Source: Hyunsoonleella pacifica (GTDB lineage: Bacteria; Bacteroidota; Bacteroidia; Flavobacteriales; Flavobacteriaceae). Taken from it: 64,000 nt of DNA. The notes beneath the pieces were generated by a model. That model saw only the letters and a program-made list of their open reading frames with translations. It searched no databases and was not told the DNA's origin. The stretch is from NCBI RefSeq assembly GCF_004310335.1, contig NZ_SIRS01000003.1, positions 124,001 to 188,000 on the forward strand. Direction: 5' to 3'. The position numbers and the translations under genes were made by a program. Shown one piece after another: positions 17,716 to 25,211 of this stretch (the first letter of the stretch is position 1; each line of letters opens with the position of its first letter).

Positions 17716-19509
17716 TCATTTCTCATGATAATAACTATAAACCTTTTCCGCCCGAGACACACCAACCACACCTTCCAACTCATCTAACTTAGCATGTGCC
17801 ACACGTTTGGCTGATTTAAAATGCTTTAATAATTCCACCACTGTTTTTTCGCCAATACCTGGAATAGTTTCCAATTCTGTATTTAATGCATTTTTACTGC
17901 GCCTATTGCGATGATGTTCTATACCAAAACGATGGGCTTCATTTCGCAATTGCTGTATTATTTTTAATGTTTCACTTTTTTTGTCCAGATATAATGGAAT
18001 AGGATCGTTTGGATAAAATAATTCTTCCAATCGTTTTGCAATACCTATAATGGCAATTTTTCCTCTTAAACCCAATAGATCTAAACTTTTTAATGCTGAT
18101 GACAACTGCCCTTTTCCGCCATCTATTATAATTAACTGCGGTAGTGGTTGATCTTCTTCAAGCAAACGCTTGTAACGCCTATGTACCACTTCTTCCATAG
18201 ATGCAAAATCATCGGTACCTTCTACTGTTTTTATATTAAAATGGCGGTAATCTTTTTTACTTGGCTTCCCATTTTTAAATACCACACATGCTGCCACTGG
18301 ATTTGTTCCTTGTATATTAGAATTATCAAAACATTCAATATGTCTCGGCTCTTCATTCAGTCTTAAATCAGCTTTCATCTGTGCCATAATACGGTTGGCA
18401 TGTCTATCAGGATCTACAATTTTCATTTGCTTAAAACGCTCCATCCTATAATACTTTGCATTTCGTAAAGACAAATCCACAATATGTTTTTTATCGCCTA
18501 GTTTAGGCACCGTTACCTTAACATCTTCTCCTAAATCTATCTTAAAAGGCACATAGATTTCTTTTGAATTAGAATTGAATCGTTGCCTGATTTCAGTAAC
18601 AGCTAATCCTAAAAGTTCTTCATCAGTTTCATCTAACTTCTTTTTTATCTCTAAGGTATGAGAACGAATTATAGAACCATAAGATAACTGTAAAAAATTA
18701 ACGTAACCATAACTTTCATCACTCGTAATAGAGAATACATCTACATTACTAATCTTTGGATTTACTATGGTAGACTTTGCTTGATAGTTTTCTAAGACTT
18801 CAATCTTTTCTTTTATTTTTTGAGCTTCTTCAAACTGCATATTTTCAGCAAAAGCCTTCATTTGGTCTTTAAACTGAGACAAAGAATCTTTAAAATTTCC
18901 TTTTATAATCTGCTTTATCGCTTTTATATTACCGTGATATTCTTCTTCTGTTTCTAGTCCTTCACAAGGGCCTTTACAATTTCCCAAATGGTATTCTAAA
19001 CACACTTTATACTTGCCCGCCTCTACTTTTTCTTTACTTAAATTATAATTGCAAGTTCTTAACGCATACAACCCCTTTATTAAATCCAGCAACGTTCTTA
19101 CGGTTTTCATACTGGTATATGGCCCAAAATATTCACTCCCATCTTTAAATACACGTCGGGTAGAAAATACTCTGGGAAAGCGTTCATTCTTCACACAAAT
19201 CCACGGGTAAGATTTGTCGTCTTTTAACATGACATTGTAACGCGGTTGGTATTTTTTTATGAGATTATTTTCTAGAAGTAATGCATCGGTTTCAGTCTCA
19301 ACCACAATATGTTTAATTCTAGCTATTTTTTTTACTAAAACTCTCGTTTTCCCATATTCATGATTTTTAGTAAAATAAGAACTAACCCGTTTCTTTAAAT
19401 TTTTAGCTTTCCCTACATAGATTAGCGTATTATCTTTATCATAATACTGATAAACTCCAGGTTGATTTGGCAAGGTTTTTAGCTGTATTTCTAAGTTAGG
19501 GGTATCCAT
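17716..19509 (-). CDS. uvrC: UvrABC excinuclease subunit C
   Basis: A 597-residue nucleotide-excision-repair nuclease that makes both incisions around UvrAB-marked lesions. Domains in order: GIY-YIG nuclease (about 12-95, 'PGVYQYYD...LIYVGKAKNLKKRVSSYF'), a cysteine-containing region (CNYNLS...CLEYHLGNCKGPC), UVR motif (about 205-240), RNase H-like nuclease (about 385-540, 'ECFDNSNIQGTNPVAACVVF' and 'IIIDGGKGQLSSA'), and tandem helix-hairpin-helix at the end ('IPGIGEKTVVELLKHF'). The length is normal. It is divergent from the RimK-like gene and first of a three-gene transcript. Confidence 0.97.
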   Translation of the reverse strand: MDTPNLEIQLKTLPNQPGVYQYYDKDNTLIYVGKAKNLKKRVSSYFTKNHEYGKTRVLVKKIARIKHIVVETETDALLLENNLIKKYQPRYNVMLKDDKSYPWICVKNERFPRVFSTRRVFKDGSEYFGPYTSMKTVRTLLDLIKGLYALRTCNYNLSKEKVEAGKYKVCLEYHLGNCKGPCEGLETEEEYHGNIKAIKQIIKGNFKDSLSQFKDQMKAFAENMQFEEAQKIKEKIEVLENYQAKSTIVNPKISNVDVFSITSDESYGYVNFLQLSYGSIIRSHTLEIKKKLDETDEELLGLAVTEIRQRFNSNSKEIYVPFKIDLGEDVKVTVPKLGDKKHIVDLSLRNAKYYRMERFKQMKIVDPDRHANRIMAQMKADLRLNEEPRHIECFDNSNIQGTNPVAACVVFKNGKPSKKDYRHFNIKTVEGTDDFASMEEVVHRRYKRLLEEDQPLPQLIIIDGGKGQLSSALKSLDLLGLRGKIAIIGIAKRLEELFYPNDPIPLYLDKKSETLKIIQQLRNEAHRFGIEHHRNRRSKNALNTELETIPGIGEKTVVELLKHFKSAKRVAHAKLDELEGVVGVSRAEKVYSYYHEK

Positions 19510-19596
19510 ATCTGTAAAGGTATATTAAATCATGAAAACCTAAAAAATTCCTTATCGTTTTTGTTATCTTGCAACTGCAATATCTTTTGAAACAAA

Positions 19597-20472
19597 TTGA
19601 ACATAGTTATACTCTCTAGAAACGCAAACTTATACTCTACCAACAGACTTGTTGAAGAAGGAGAACATCGTGGGCATGTCATGGAGGTAATTGACCCTCT
19701 AAAATGTGATATCATTATTGAAAAAGAAAAGCCTACTATTTTTTACAAAGACCGCTATTTGGATTATGTAGATGCTATTATCCCCAGAATTGGTGCTTCT
19801 GTTACCTTCTTTGGATGCGCTGTAGTACGCCAGTTTGAAATGATGAATGTATTTACTTCGGTAACTTCTGATGCTATTATTCGCTCTCGTGATAAGTTGC
19901 GTAGTTTTCAAAGACTCTCAAAGGCTGGTATTGGTATGCCCAAAACCGTGTTTACTAATTATTCTCGTGATGTTGAAAAAGTACTATCTCATGTTGGTGG
20001 TACACCTGTAATTATAAAACTTTTAGAAGGCACACAAGGCTTAGGTGTTGTTTTAGCCGAAACTAAAAATGCTGCAGAATCTGTTCTAGAAGCCTTTAAT
20101 GGATTACAAGCCAGAGCCTTAATACAAGAATATATTGGCGAGGCTAAAGGTGCAGATTTACGTGCTTTAGTTGTTGACGGACATGTAGTTGGCGCAATGA
20201 AACGCCAAGGAAAGGAAGGAGAATTTCGCTCTAATTTACATCGTGGAGGATCTGCAGAGATAGTAAAACTTACCGAAGCAGAATTAAAAGTAGCCATGAA
20301 AGCATCTCGCGCCTTAAAGCTTCCTGTTTGTGGTGTAGATATGTTACAATCTAATCGTGGGCCTTTACTATTAGAGGTAAATTCTACTCCCGGGCTTGAA
20401 GGCATAGAAGGTGCCACAGGTAAAAATATAGCTAGGAGTATTATAACATATATTGAAAGAAATAGACATTAG
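19597..20472 (+). CDS. rimK: RimK-like ATP-grasp alpha-L-glutamate ligase (TTG start)
   Basis: A 291-residue ATP-grasp ligase that adds glutamate (or a similar amino acid) to a protein or small-molecule carboxylate. The start is TTG at 19597, giving '[26 protein letters not shown]', the usual RimK N-terminus. ATP-grasp features: '[21 protein letters not shown]', '[22 protein letters not shown]', and '[26 protein letters not shown]' with Mg-binding Glu/Asn. E. coli RimK modifies ribosomal protein S6 C-terminus; the target here is unknown. The next gene encodes an aspartoacylase/desuccinylase-type hydrolase, a pairing that suggests add-and-remove chemistry. Confidence 0.93.
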   Translation: MNIVILSRNANLYSTNRLVEEGEHRGHVMEVIDPLKCDIIIEKEKPTIFYKDRYLDYVDAIIPRIGASVTFFGCAVVRQFEMMNVFTSVTSDAIIRSRDKLRSFQRLSKAGIGMPKTVFTNYSRDVEKVLSHVGGTPVIIKLLEGTQGLGVVLAETKNAAESVLEAFNGLQARALIQEYIGEAKGADLRALVVDGHVVGAMKRQGKEGEFRSNLHRGGSAEIVKLTEAELKVAMKASRALKLPVCGVDMLQSNRGPLLLEVNSTPGLEGIEGATGKNIARSIITYIERNRH

Positions 20473-20522
20473 CATCCAAATTCCAAACAATAAAATATCA
20501 AAATCCAAAAAAGTAACTCTTA

Positions 20523-21497
20523 ATGACTGTAGAAAAAACACCTTTAATTATTCTAGGTACTGAAGTACACCCTGGAGAAACTAAAGAAGTTAATTTTGAT
20601 GTTGCTAATCTGCATACAGCATCTCCTGTAAATGTTCCCGTAATTATTAGTCGATCTAAAAAAGAAGGACCAACACTTTTATTTACAGCAGGAATTCATG
20701 GCGATGAAGTAAACGGTGTTGAAATTATAAGGCAGCTTATTGCTAAAGGCATTAACCAACCTAAAATTGGAACCATTATTTGTATGCCAGTCATTAATAT
20801 TTTTGGGTTTATTAATTTAAAGCGAGAGTTTCCTGATGGCAGAGACTTAAACCGTGTTTTCCCCGGTAGCACCAACGGTTCGTTAGCAAGTCGTGTAGCG
20901 TATAAATTAATACATGAAGTAGTACCTCATGCAGATTTGATTATAGATTTTCATACTGGAGGCTCCGGTAGATTTAATGCACCTCAGCTTAGATATACCA
21001 AAGACCAAAAACATCTTAATGAATTAGCTGAAGTTTTTGGAGCTCCTTTTGTATTGTATTCAAAAAACCTAACCAAATCCTTTAGAACCACATGTTCTAA
21101 ACTAGGTAAAGATTTATTGCTTTTTGAAGGCGGAAAATCATTTCATATCGATGATGTTGTAACCAACTCTGGCGTAAATGGCTCCAAAAGGGTATTGAAA
21201 CATTTAGGAATGCTTAAAACGGTTTTTAAATCTTCTAAACCTAAAAAGAAATGCGTTTTTATAGAAGACAGCAAGTGGCAACGGGCTAAATATTCTGGAA
21301 TGTTTAAAGCCTCAATACCTGTAGGATCTGAGGTTAAAAAAGATGATATTATCGGCAATATTACTGATCCTTATGGAAAGTTTAACTACTTTGTAAGAGC
21401 GCAAAATTCTGGTTTTGTTATTAATGTGAATGAATTGCCGATTGTATACCAAGGCGATGCATTATTTCATATTAGCACCAAACTCAATGGCAAGTAA
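20523..21497 (+). CDS. Succinylglutamate desuccinylase / aspartoacylase family zinc hydrolase
   Basis: A 324-residue M14-type zinc amidohydrolase. Zinc ligands are seen in GIHGDEVNG (His59, Glu62) and DFHTGG (His144), with the substrate-binding 'RDLNRVFPG' between them and a late Glu in LLLFEGGKS as the likely catalytic base. The C-terminal ~80 residues ('GMFKASIPVGSEVKKDDIIGNITDPYG...GFVINVNELPIVYQGDALFHI') form a barrel-sandwich-like cap. The family removes N-acyl or amino-acid groups; the substrate is unknown. It lies 50 bases after the RimK-like gene and its stop is just ahead of the formyl-THF cyclo-ligase start. Confidence 0.9.
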   Translation: MTVEKTPLIILGTEVHPGETKEVNFDVANLHTASPVNVPVIISRSKKEGPTLLFTAGIHGDEVNGVEIIRQLIAKGINQPKIGTIICMPVINIFGFINLKREFPDGRDLNRVFPGSTNGSLASRVAYKLIHEVVPHADLIIDFHTGGSGRFNAPQLRYTKDQKHLNELAEVFGAPFVLYSKNLTKSFRTTCSKLGKDLLLFEGGKSFHIDDVVTNSGVNGSKRVLKHLGMLKTVFKSSKPKKKCVFIEDSKWQRAKYSGMFKASIPVGSEVKKDDIIGNITDPYGKFNYFVRAQNSGFVINVNELPIVYQGDALFHISTKLNGK

Positions 21498-21498
21498 T

Positions 21499-22065
21499 AT
21501 GACCAAAAAAGAACTTCGAAAAACATATAAAACACGTCGTCAAGAACTTACAGAACATCAAATTGAAGACTACAGCATTGCTATTGCAAATCAATTATTA
21601 ACATTACCTATTTGGGACTACTCCTTTTATCATATCTTTTTATCTATTGAAGAACAAAAGGAGGTTAATACAGATTATATATTGAATATCCTTTCAGGAA
21701 AGGATAAAAACATTGTAATTTCCAAAAGTGATTTTAAAACAAATACGCTTACTCATTTCTTATTGACTGACAATACAATCATCAAAAAAAACAACTATAA
21801 CATTCCTGAACCTATTGACGGTATAGAAATTTCAACTAACAAAATTGATGTGGTTTTTATACCTCTCTTAGCTTTTGACAAACAAGGGAATCGTGTTGGG
21901 TATGGGAAAGGCTTTTATGATGGTTTTTTAGGTAACTGTAATCCTGAAACTATAAAAATCGGATTATCTTTTTTTGAAGCCGTAGATGAGATTAATGATG
22001 TTTTTGATAGAGATATTGGATTAGATTATTGTGTGATACCTTTTGAAATATTTTCGTTTAAATGA
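21499..22065 (+). CDS. 5-formyltetrahydrofolate cyclo-ligase
   Basis: A 188-residue cytosolic enzyme that converts 5-formyl-THF to 5,10-methenyl-THF with ATP. The start at 21499 (MTKKELRKTYKTRR) is one base after the preceding stop codon and gives the usual family N-terminus; an ATG at 21487 would add four residues and overlap the upstream gene. Signature 'LLAFDKQGNRVGYGKGFYDGFL' for ATP binding is complete, followed by 'IGLSFFEAV'. It is part of the plus-strand run starting with rimK. Confidence 0.93.
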   Translation: MTKKELRKTYKTRRQELTEHQIEDYSIAIANQLLTLPIWDYSFYHIFLSIEEQKEVNTDYILNILSGKDKNIVISKSDFKTNTLTHFLLTDNTIIKKNNYNIPEPIDGIEISTNKIDVVFIPLLAFDKQGNRVGYGKGFYDGFLGNCNPETIKIGLSFFEAVDEINDVFDRDIGLDYCVIPFEIFSFK

Positions 22066-22096
22066 TGTATTTCATCGATTAAATGCATAAATATTT

Positions 22097-22110
22097 TTAA
22101 CATATGTTAA
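22097..22110. promoter_or_regulatory. 14-bp palindrome upstream of the kinase gene
   Basis: TTAACATATGTTAA is a perfect palindrome, 52 bases before the kinase start codon in a 97-base gap. It shares the TTAACA half-site seen upstream of the receptor at 5858-5874. Possible operator; no regulator identified. Confidence 0.35.
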
Positions 22111-22162
22111 TTTTATGTTATGTTTACGGGAATTATTGTCAAACTCTCACATAATACAGACA

Positions 22163-23611
22163 ATGTTACTGAACCAATTAACTAGCAAAACAGTAGACGA
22201 AATTGATATCGGCTACTGGGAATATAAAGACACTGAAGAATTATTATGGTCAAAGGCTTTTTTATCGAGTCTTAAGTATTCTGAACAAGACGTAAAAATT
22301 AGCTTAAAGTTCTTCTTAAACCATATAATTCATAAGGAAGATCACGATCTATTCAGAAATAATTTTTTTAGTCTCATAAAAAATGGCACTGATTTTAGAC
22401 AAAGTATGCTTCTAAAATCTGTAAAAGGTAAATACAAAGAGTTTGTATGTACAACAAATAATAATGTTTCTTTGAAGTATCATGGAAATTCCAAATTCAT
22501 TTTTTTTAACAAAAGAAAATTTAAAACAAATAAGAAAGTAACTAAGAACAAATTCTATTACAAAGAAACTGCTGAAATGACAAAAACAGGAAGTTGGTAT
22601 ATAGACTTTGTAAAACAAAAAAGTTACTGGGACCAGCAAACAAGGAGAATTTTAGAATATCCTGAAGATTACATCCCTTCATTAAAAAATTCTGCTAAGT
22701 ACTATCCAAGAGAATATAAAAAACTAGCACAAAGTACATTTGTTGAATGTGCTGTAGAAGGCAAGAAATTTGATGTTCAAATTAAAATGCTGACCAAAAA
22801 TAATCGCGCTTTTTGGGTAAGGGCTATGGGAAAACCAGTTTTTAATGAACTTAAAAACATAATAGGCATAAGAGGTGTTTTCCAAGATATAGATGCCTCA
22901 AAAGCTAAAGAGCTAAGTTTACAAAGAACATCAAACATCATAGCTTCTCAAAACAAAAGACTTTTTAATTTTGCTCATATCGTATCTCATAACCTTAGAT
23001 CTCACACAAGTAATCTTACACTTATTTCTGAATTAATAGATACTTATGAAAGCTGTGAAGAGAAGCTAACTTTAATTGAAAATGTTAAAGATATTGCTCT
23101 TAGCTTAAATGAAACTATAGAGCATCTTAATGAAGTTGTAACCATACAAACCAGTACTAATAAGAGCAAATCTTTAGTTTATTTTGATGATGTACTCAAT
23201 CAGGTGGTTAACTCTATAGGACAGATTATTGCTAAAGAGAATACAACTATAAACACTAATTTTTCTGAGTTAGAGGCTATACAATACATTCCTGCTTATT
23301 TAGAAAGCATTCTCTTAAATCTTATTACTAACGCTATTAAATACAAGCACCCTGAGCGTAACCCTGTAATTACCATAAAATCTAAAATTAATGACACTAA
23401 AAAAATTCTTGAAATCACAGATAATGGTTTAGGAATAGACATGAATAAATTTGGAGACAAAGTTTTTGGTATGTACAAAACATTCCACTACAATAAAGAT
23501 GCTACTGGCATAGGTCTATTTATAACCAAAAATCAGGTTGAAGCTTTAAATGGCCAAATTTCTGTTTCTAGTGAAGTTAATGAAGGTAGTACTTTTAAAA
23601 TTGAATTTTAG
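22163..23611 (+). CDS. Soluble PAS-domain sensor histidine kinase
   Basis: A 482-residue kinase without signal peptide or membrane segment, so a cytoplasmic sensor. The start at 22163 (MLLNQLTSKT) avoids an unsupported 16-residue extension. Two PAS-like regions: about 10-105, degenerate, and about 135-250, with 'MTKTGSWYIDF...YWDQQTRRILEYPEDY' and 'GIRGVFQDIDASK'. The HisKA-like phosphoacceptor is His276 in IVSHNLRSH. ATPase domain: N-box 'NLITNAIKYKH', G1 'DNGLGID', and G2 'GIGLFITKNQVEALNGQI'. The response-regulator gene follows after three bases, so the two form a pair. Confidence 0.9.
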   Translation: MLLNQLTSKTVDEIDIGYWEYKDTEELLWSKAFLSSLKYSEQDVKISLKFFLNHIIHKEDHDLFRNNFFSLIKNGTDFRQSMLLKSVKGKYKEFVCTTNNNVSLKYHGNSKFIFFNKRKFKTNKKVTKNKFYYKETAEMTKTGSWYIDFVKQKSYWDQQTRRILEYPEDYIPSLKNSAKYYPREYKKLAQSTFVECAVEGKKFDVQIKMLTKNNRAFWVRAMGKPVFNELKNIIGIRGVFQDIDASKAKELSLQRTSNIIASQNKRLFNFAHIVSHNLRSHTSNLTLISELIDTYESCEEKLTLIENVKDIALSLNETIEHLNEVVTIQTSTNKSKSLVYFDDVLNQVVNSIGQIIAKENTTINTNFSELEAIQYIPAYLESILLNLITNAIKYKHPERNPVITIKSKINDTKKILEITDNGLGIDMNKFGDKVFGMYKTFHYNKDATGIGLFITKNQVEALNGQISVSSEVNEGSTFKIEF

Positions 23612-23614
23612 TTT

Positions 23615-24028
23615 ATGACACCCTCAAAAGTAAAGCTTGCTTGTATTATAGATGACGATAGTATATACATCAATCTACTCAAGAAAATCATTCAAACAAA
23701 AAAACTATGCTCTGACCTAATTATCTTTAATAATGGGCAACAAAGCATAAACTATTTTGAAGACAAATTAAGGGATTCTGAATATAACAACATTCCTGAA
23801 ATTATATTTTTAGATTTAAACATGCCTATTATGGATGGTTGGGAATTTTTAAAAAAGTTTAAATTAATTAAAAACAAGCTTAAAAAGGAGGTTTCGTTAT
23901 ATGTGGTTAGCTCTTCTATAAATCCTGCGGATATAAGTAAAGCAAAATCATTCCCAGAAGTATATGATTATTTATCAAAGCCTGTACATATTAAGGATTT
24001 GGAAGCTATTTTTTCAAAAACTATTTAA
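23615..24028 (+). CDS. Single-domain response regulator
   Basis: A 137-residue receiver domain with no output domain. Acidic pair Asp13/Asp14 (IIDDDS), phosphoacceptor Asp67 (IFLDLNMP), a Ser-rich beta-4 (VVSSS), and Lys in YLSKPVH are all present, so it should accept phosphate from the kinase just upstream. As a stand-alone receiver it probably passes phosphate on or acts by protein contact, similar to CheY- or Spo0F-like proteins. Its stop faces the convergent lspA gene across 55 bases with no clear terminator. Confidence 0.92.
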   Translation: MTPSKVKLACIIDDDSIYINLLKKIIQTKKLCSDLIIFNNGQQSINYFEDKLRDSEYNNIPEIIFLDLNMPIMDGWEFLKKFKLIKNKLKKEVSLYVVSSSINPADISKAKSFPEVYDYLSKPVHIKDLEAIFSKTI

Positions 24029-24083
24029 AATAGTCTAATAATATACAGGGGTGCTTTTTTCATACCAAAACAAATTATAGATA

Positions 24084-24707
24084 TCAATCTCTTTTAGCAA
24101 AAGCCCGCTTATTAAACACAATTAGCATTATAAATCCTGTACTAATTGCCATATCTGCTATGTTAAAAACAGGCTCAAAAAAGGTAAAGAATTTACCACC
24201 ATACTTTGGTATCCATTCTGGAAGATAGCCTTTATACATGGGAAAATATAGCATATCTACTACTTTACCATGTAATAAAGTATCATAACCACCTTCTTCT
24301 GGTAAAAAACTTGCTATTTGGTTGAGACTATCATCAAATAAAACACCATAGAACACCGAATCTATTATATTACCTAAAGCTCCTGCAAAAATTAAAGCTA
24401 TGGCACAAATTAAAATTTTTGAACTTCTTTTTTTAGTGGCCGAAAACAGCCAATATCCAATACCAAAAATAGCGACAACTCTAAATAAAGTTAAACAGGT
24501 TTTGGCAGTTCTATCAGATATATTTGGAATAATATCACTAATGCGTGTACCCCAAGCCATTCCCTCGTTTTCAATAAAATAAATTTTAAACCATGAAAAC
24601 ACCTCCACACTTTCATGAAGTGTAAAATGTGTTTTAATATATATTTTACTTATTTGATCTATCAGTAAAATTATAATTACTAATAGAATGGATTTTTTTA
24701 AAGACAT
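24084..24707 (-). CDS. lspA: Lipoprotein signal peptidase (signal peptidase II)
   Basis: A 207-residue inner-membrane aspartyl protease that cleaves prolipoproteins after lipidation. The start at 24707 (MSLKKSILLVIIILLIDQISK) is chosen because it begins directly before the first membrane helix. Four membrane segments are seen. Conserved DQISK near the N-terminus, catalytic Asp in GNIIDSVFYG and second catalytic Asp in VFNIADMAIS. It is longer than the E. coli enzyme (164) owing to an insertion before the last helix ('LPEEGGYDTLLHGKVVDMLYFPMY...'), as in other Bacteroidota. It would process the many lipoproteins in this window. Confidence 0.93.
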   Translation of the reverse strand: MSLKKSILLVIIILLIDQISKIYIKTHFTLHESVEVFSWFKIYFIENEGMAWGTRISDIIPNISDRTAKTCLTLFRVVAIFGIGYWLFSATKKRSSKILICAIALIFAGALGNIIDSVFYGVLFDDSLNQIASFLPEEGGYDTLLHGKVVDMLYFPMYKGYLPEWIPKYGGKFFTFFEPVFNIADMAISTGFIMLIVFNKRAFAKRD

Positions 24708-24759
24708 ATCATAAAATAGATTCCTGCTTACAAAAGAATAGCAAACAACATTAAACAAG

Positions 24760-24792
24760 AAACGTCAATTTCCATTTACGAAACTGACGTTT
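24760..24792 (-). terminator. Hairpin between dksA-like gene and lspA
   Basis: AAACGTCA (24760-24767) pairs with TGACGTTT (24785-24792). It is one of two hairpins following the DksA/TraR-like gene in the minus direction. Confidence 0.6.
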
Positions 24793-24803
24793 TAGTTTAT
24801 GAG

Positions 24804-24823
24804 ATTCCTTTTTACAAAGGAAT
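24804..24823 (-). terminator. Short hairpin just after the dksA-like stop codon
   Basis: ATTCCTTT (24804-24811) pairs perfectly with AAAGGAAT (24816-24823) around a TTAC loop, three bases after the stop codon. There is no good U-tract, so it may stabilise the transcript end rather than terminate alone. Confidence 0.45.
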
Positions 24824-24826
24824 TTA

Positions 24827-25207
24827 TTATTTCTGCATATTTTTTGCTTCAATACTCAATGTAGCATGCGGCACTAATTCTAATCGCTTTTTGTTAATAA
24901 GCTTACCTGTTACACGACATACGCCATAAGTTTTATTTTCAATCCTGATTAATGCATTTTTTAAATCGCGAATAAACTTTTCCTGACGTATTGCTAATTG
25001 AGAATTAGATTCTTTACTCATAACAGCACTACCTTCATCAAACGCCTTAAATGTTGGAGACGTATCATCTGTACCATTGTTATGATCGTTCATATAAGCA
25101 CTTTTAATTAACTCTAAGTCATGTTGTGCTTTTTCTATTTTTTCTTGTATTAGTGTTTTGAACTCTGCCAATTCACTATCTGAATATCTTACTGTATTTG
25201 AAGCCAT
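24827..25207 (-). CDS. TraR/DksA-family protein with degenerate zinc finger
   Basis: A 126-residue cytoplasmic protein. Coiled-coil N-terminal part (about 8-75, 'LAEFKTLIQEKIEKAQHDLELIKSAY') followed by the DksA/TraR finger region 'NKTYGVCRVTGKLINKKRLELVPHATLSIEAK'. The canonical four-cysteine finger is reduced to a single Cys (GVCRVTG), so zinc binding as in DksA is unlikely. DksA-like proteins enter the RNA polymerase secondary channel; this one may do so without zinc, which is inference. It lies four bases after ileS, so it shares its transcript. Confidence 0.88.
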   Translation of the reverse strand: MASNTVRYSDSELAEFKTLIQEKIEKAQHDLELIKSAYMNDHNNGTDDTSPTFKAFDEGSAVMSKESNSQLAIRQEKFIRDLKNALIRIENKTYGVCRVTGKLINKKRLELVPHATLSIEAKNMQK

Positions 25208-25211
25208 AGGT

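Noticed and set aside
19989-20417. A 142-codon antisense frame within the RimK-like gene.
   Set aside because: Mirror of a well-supported gene with no promoter or family signature of its own.
20473-20522. A-rich repetitive spacer with repeated 'CCAAA' between the RimK-like and aspartoacylase-like genes.
   Set aside because: Low-complexity AT-rich sequence; no stable structure or clear repeat unit.
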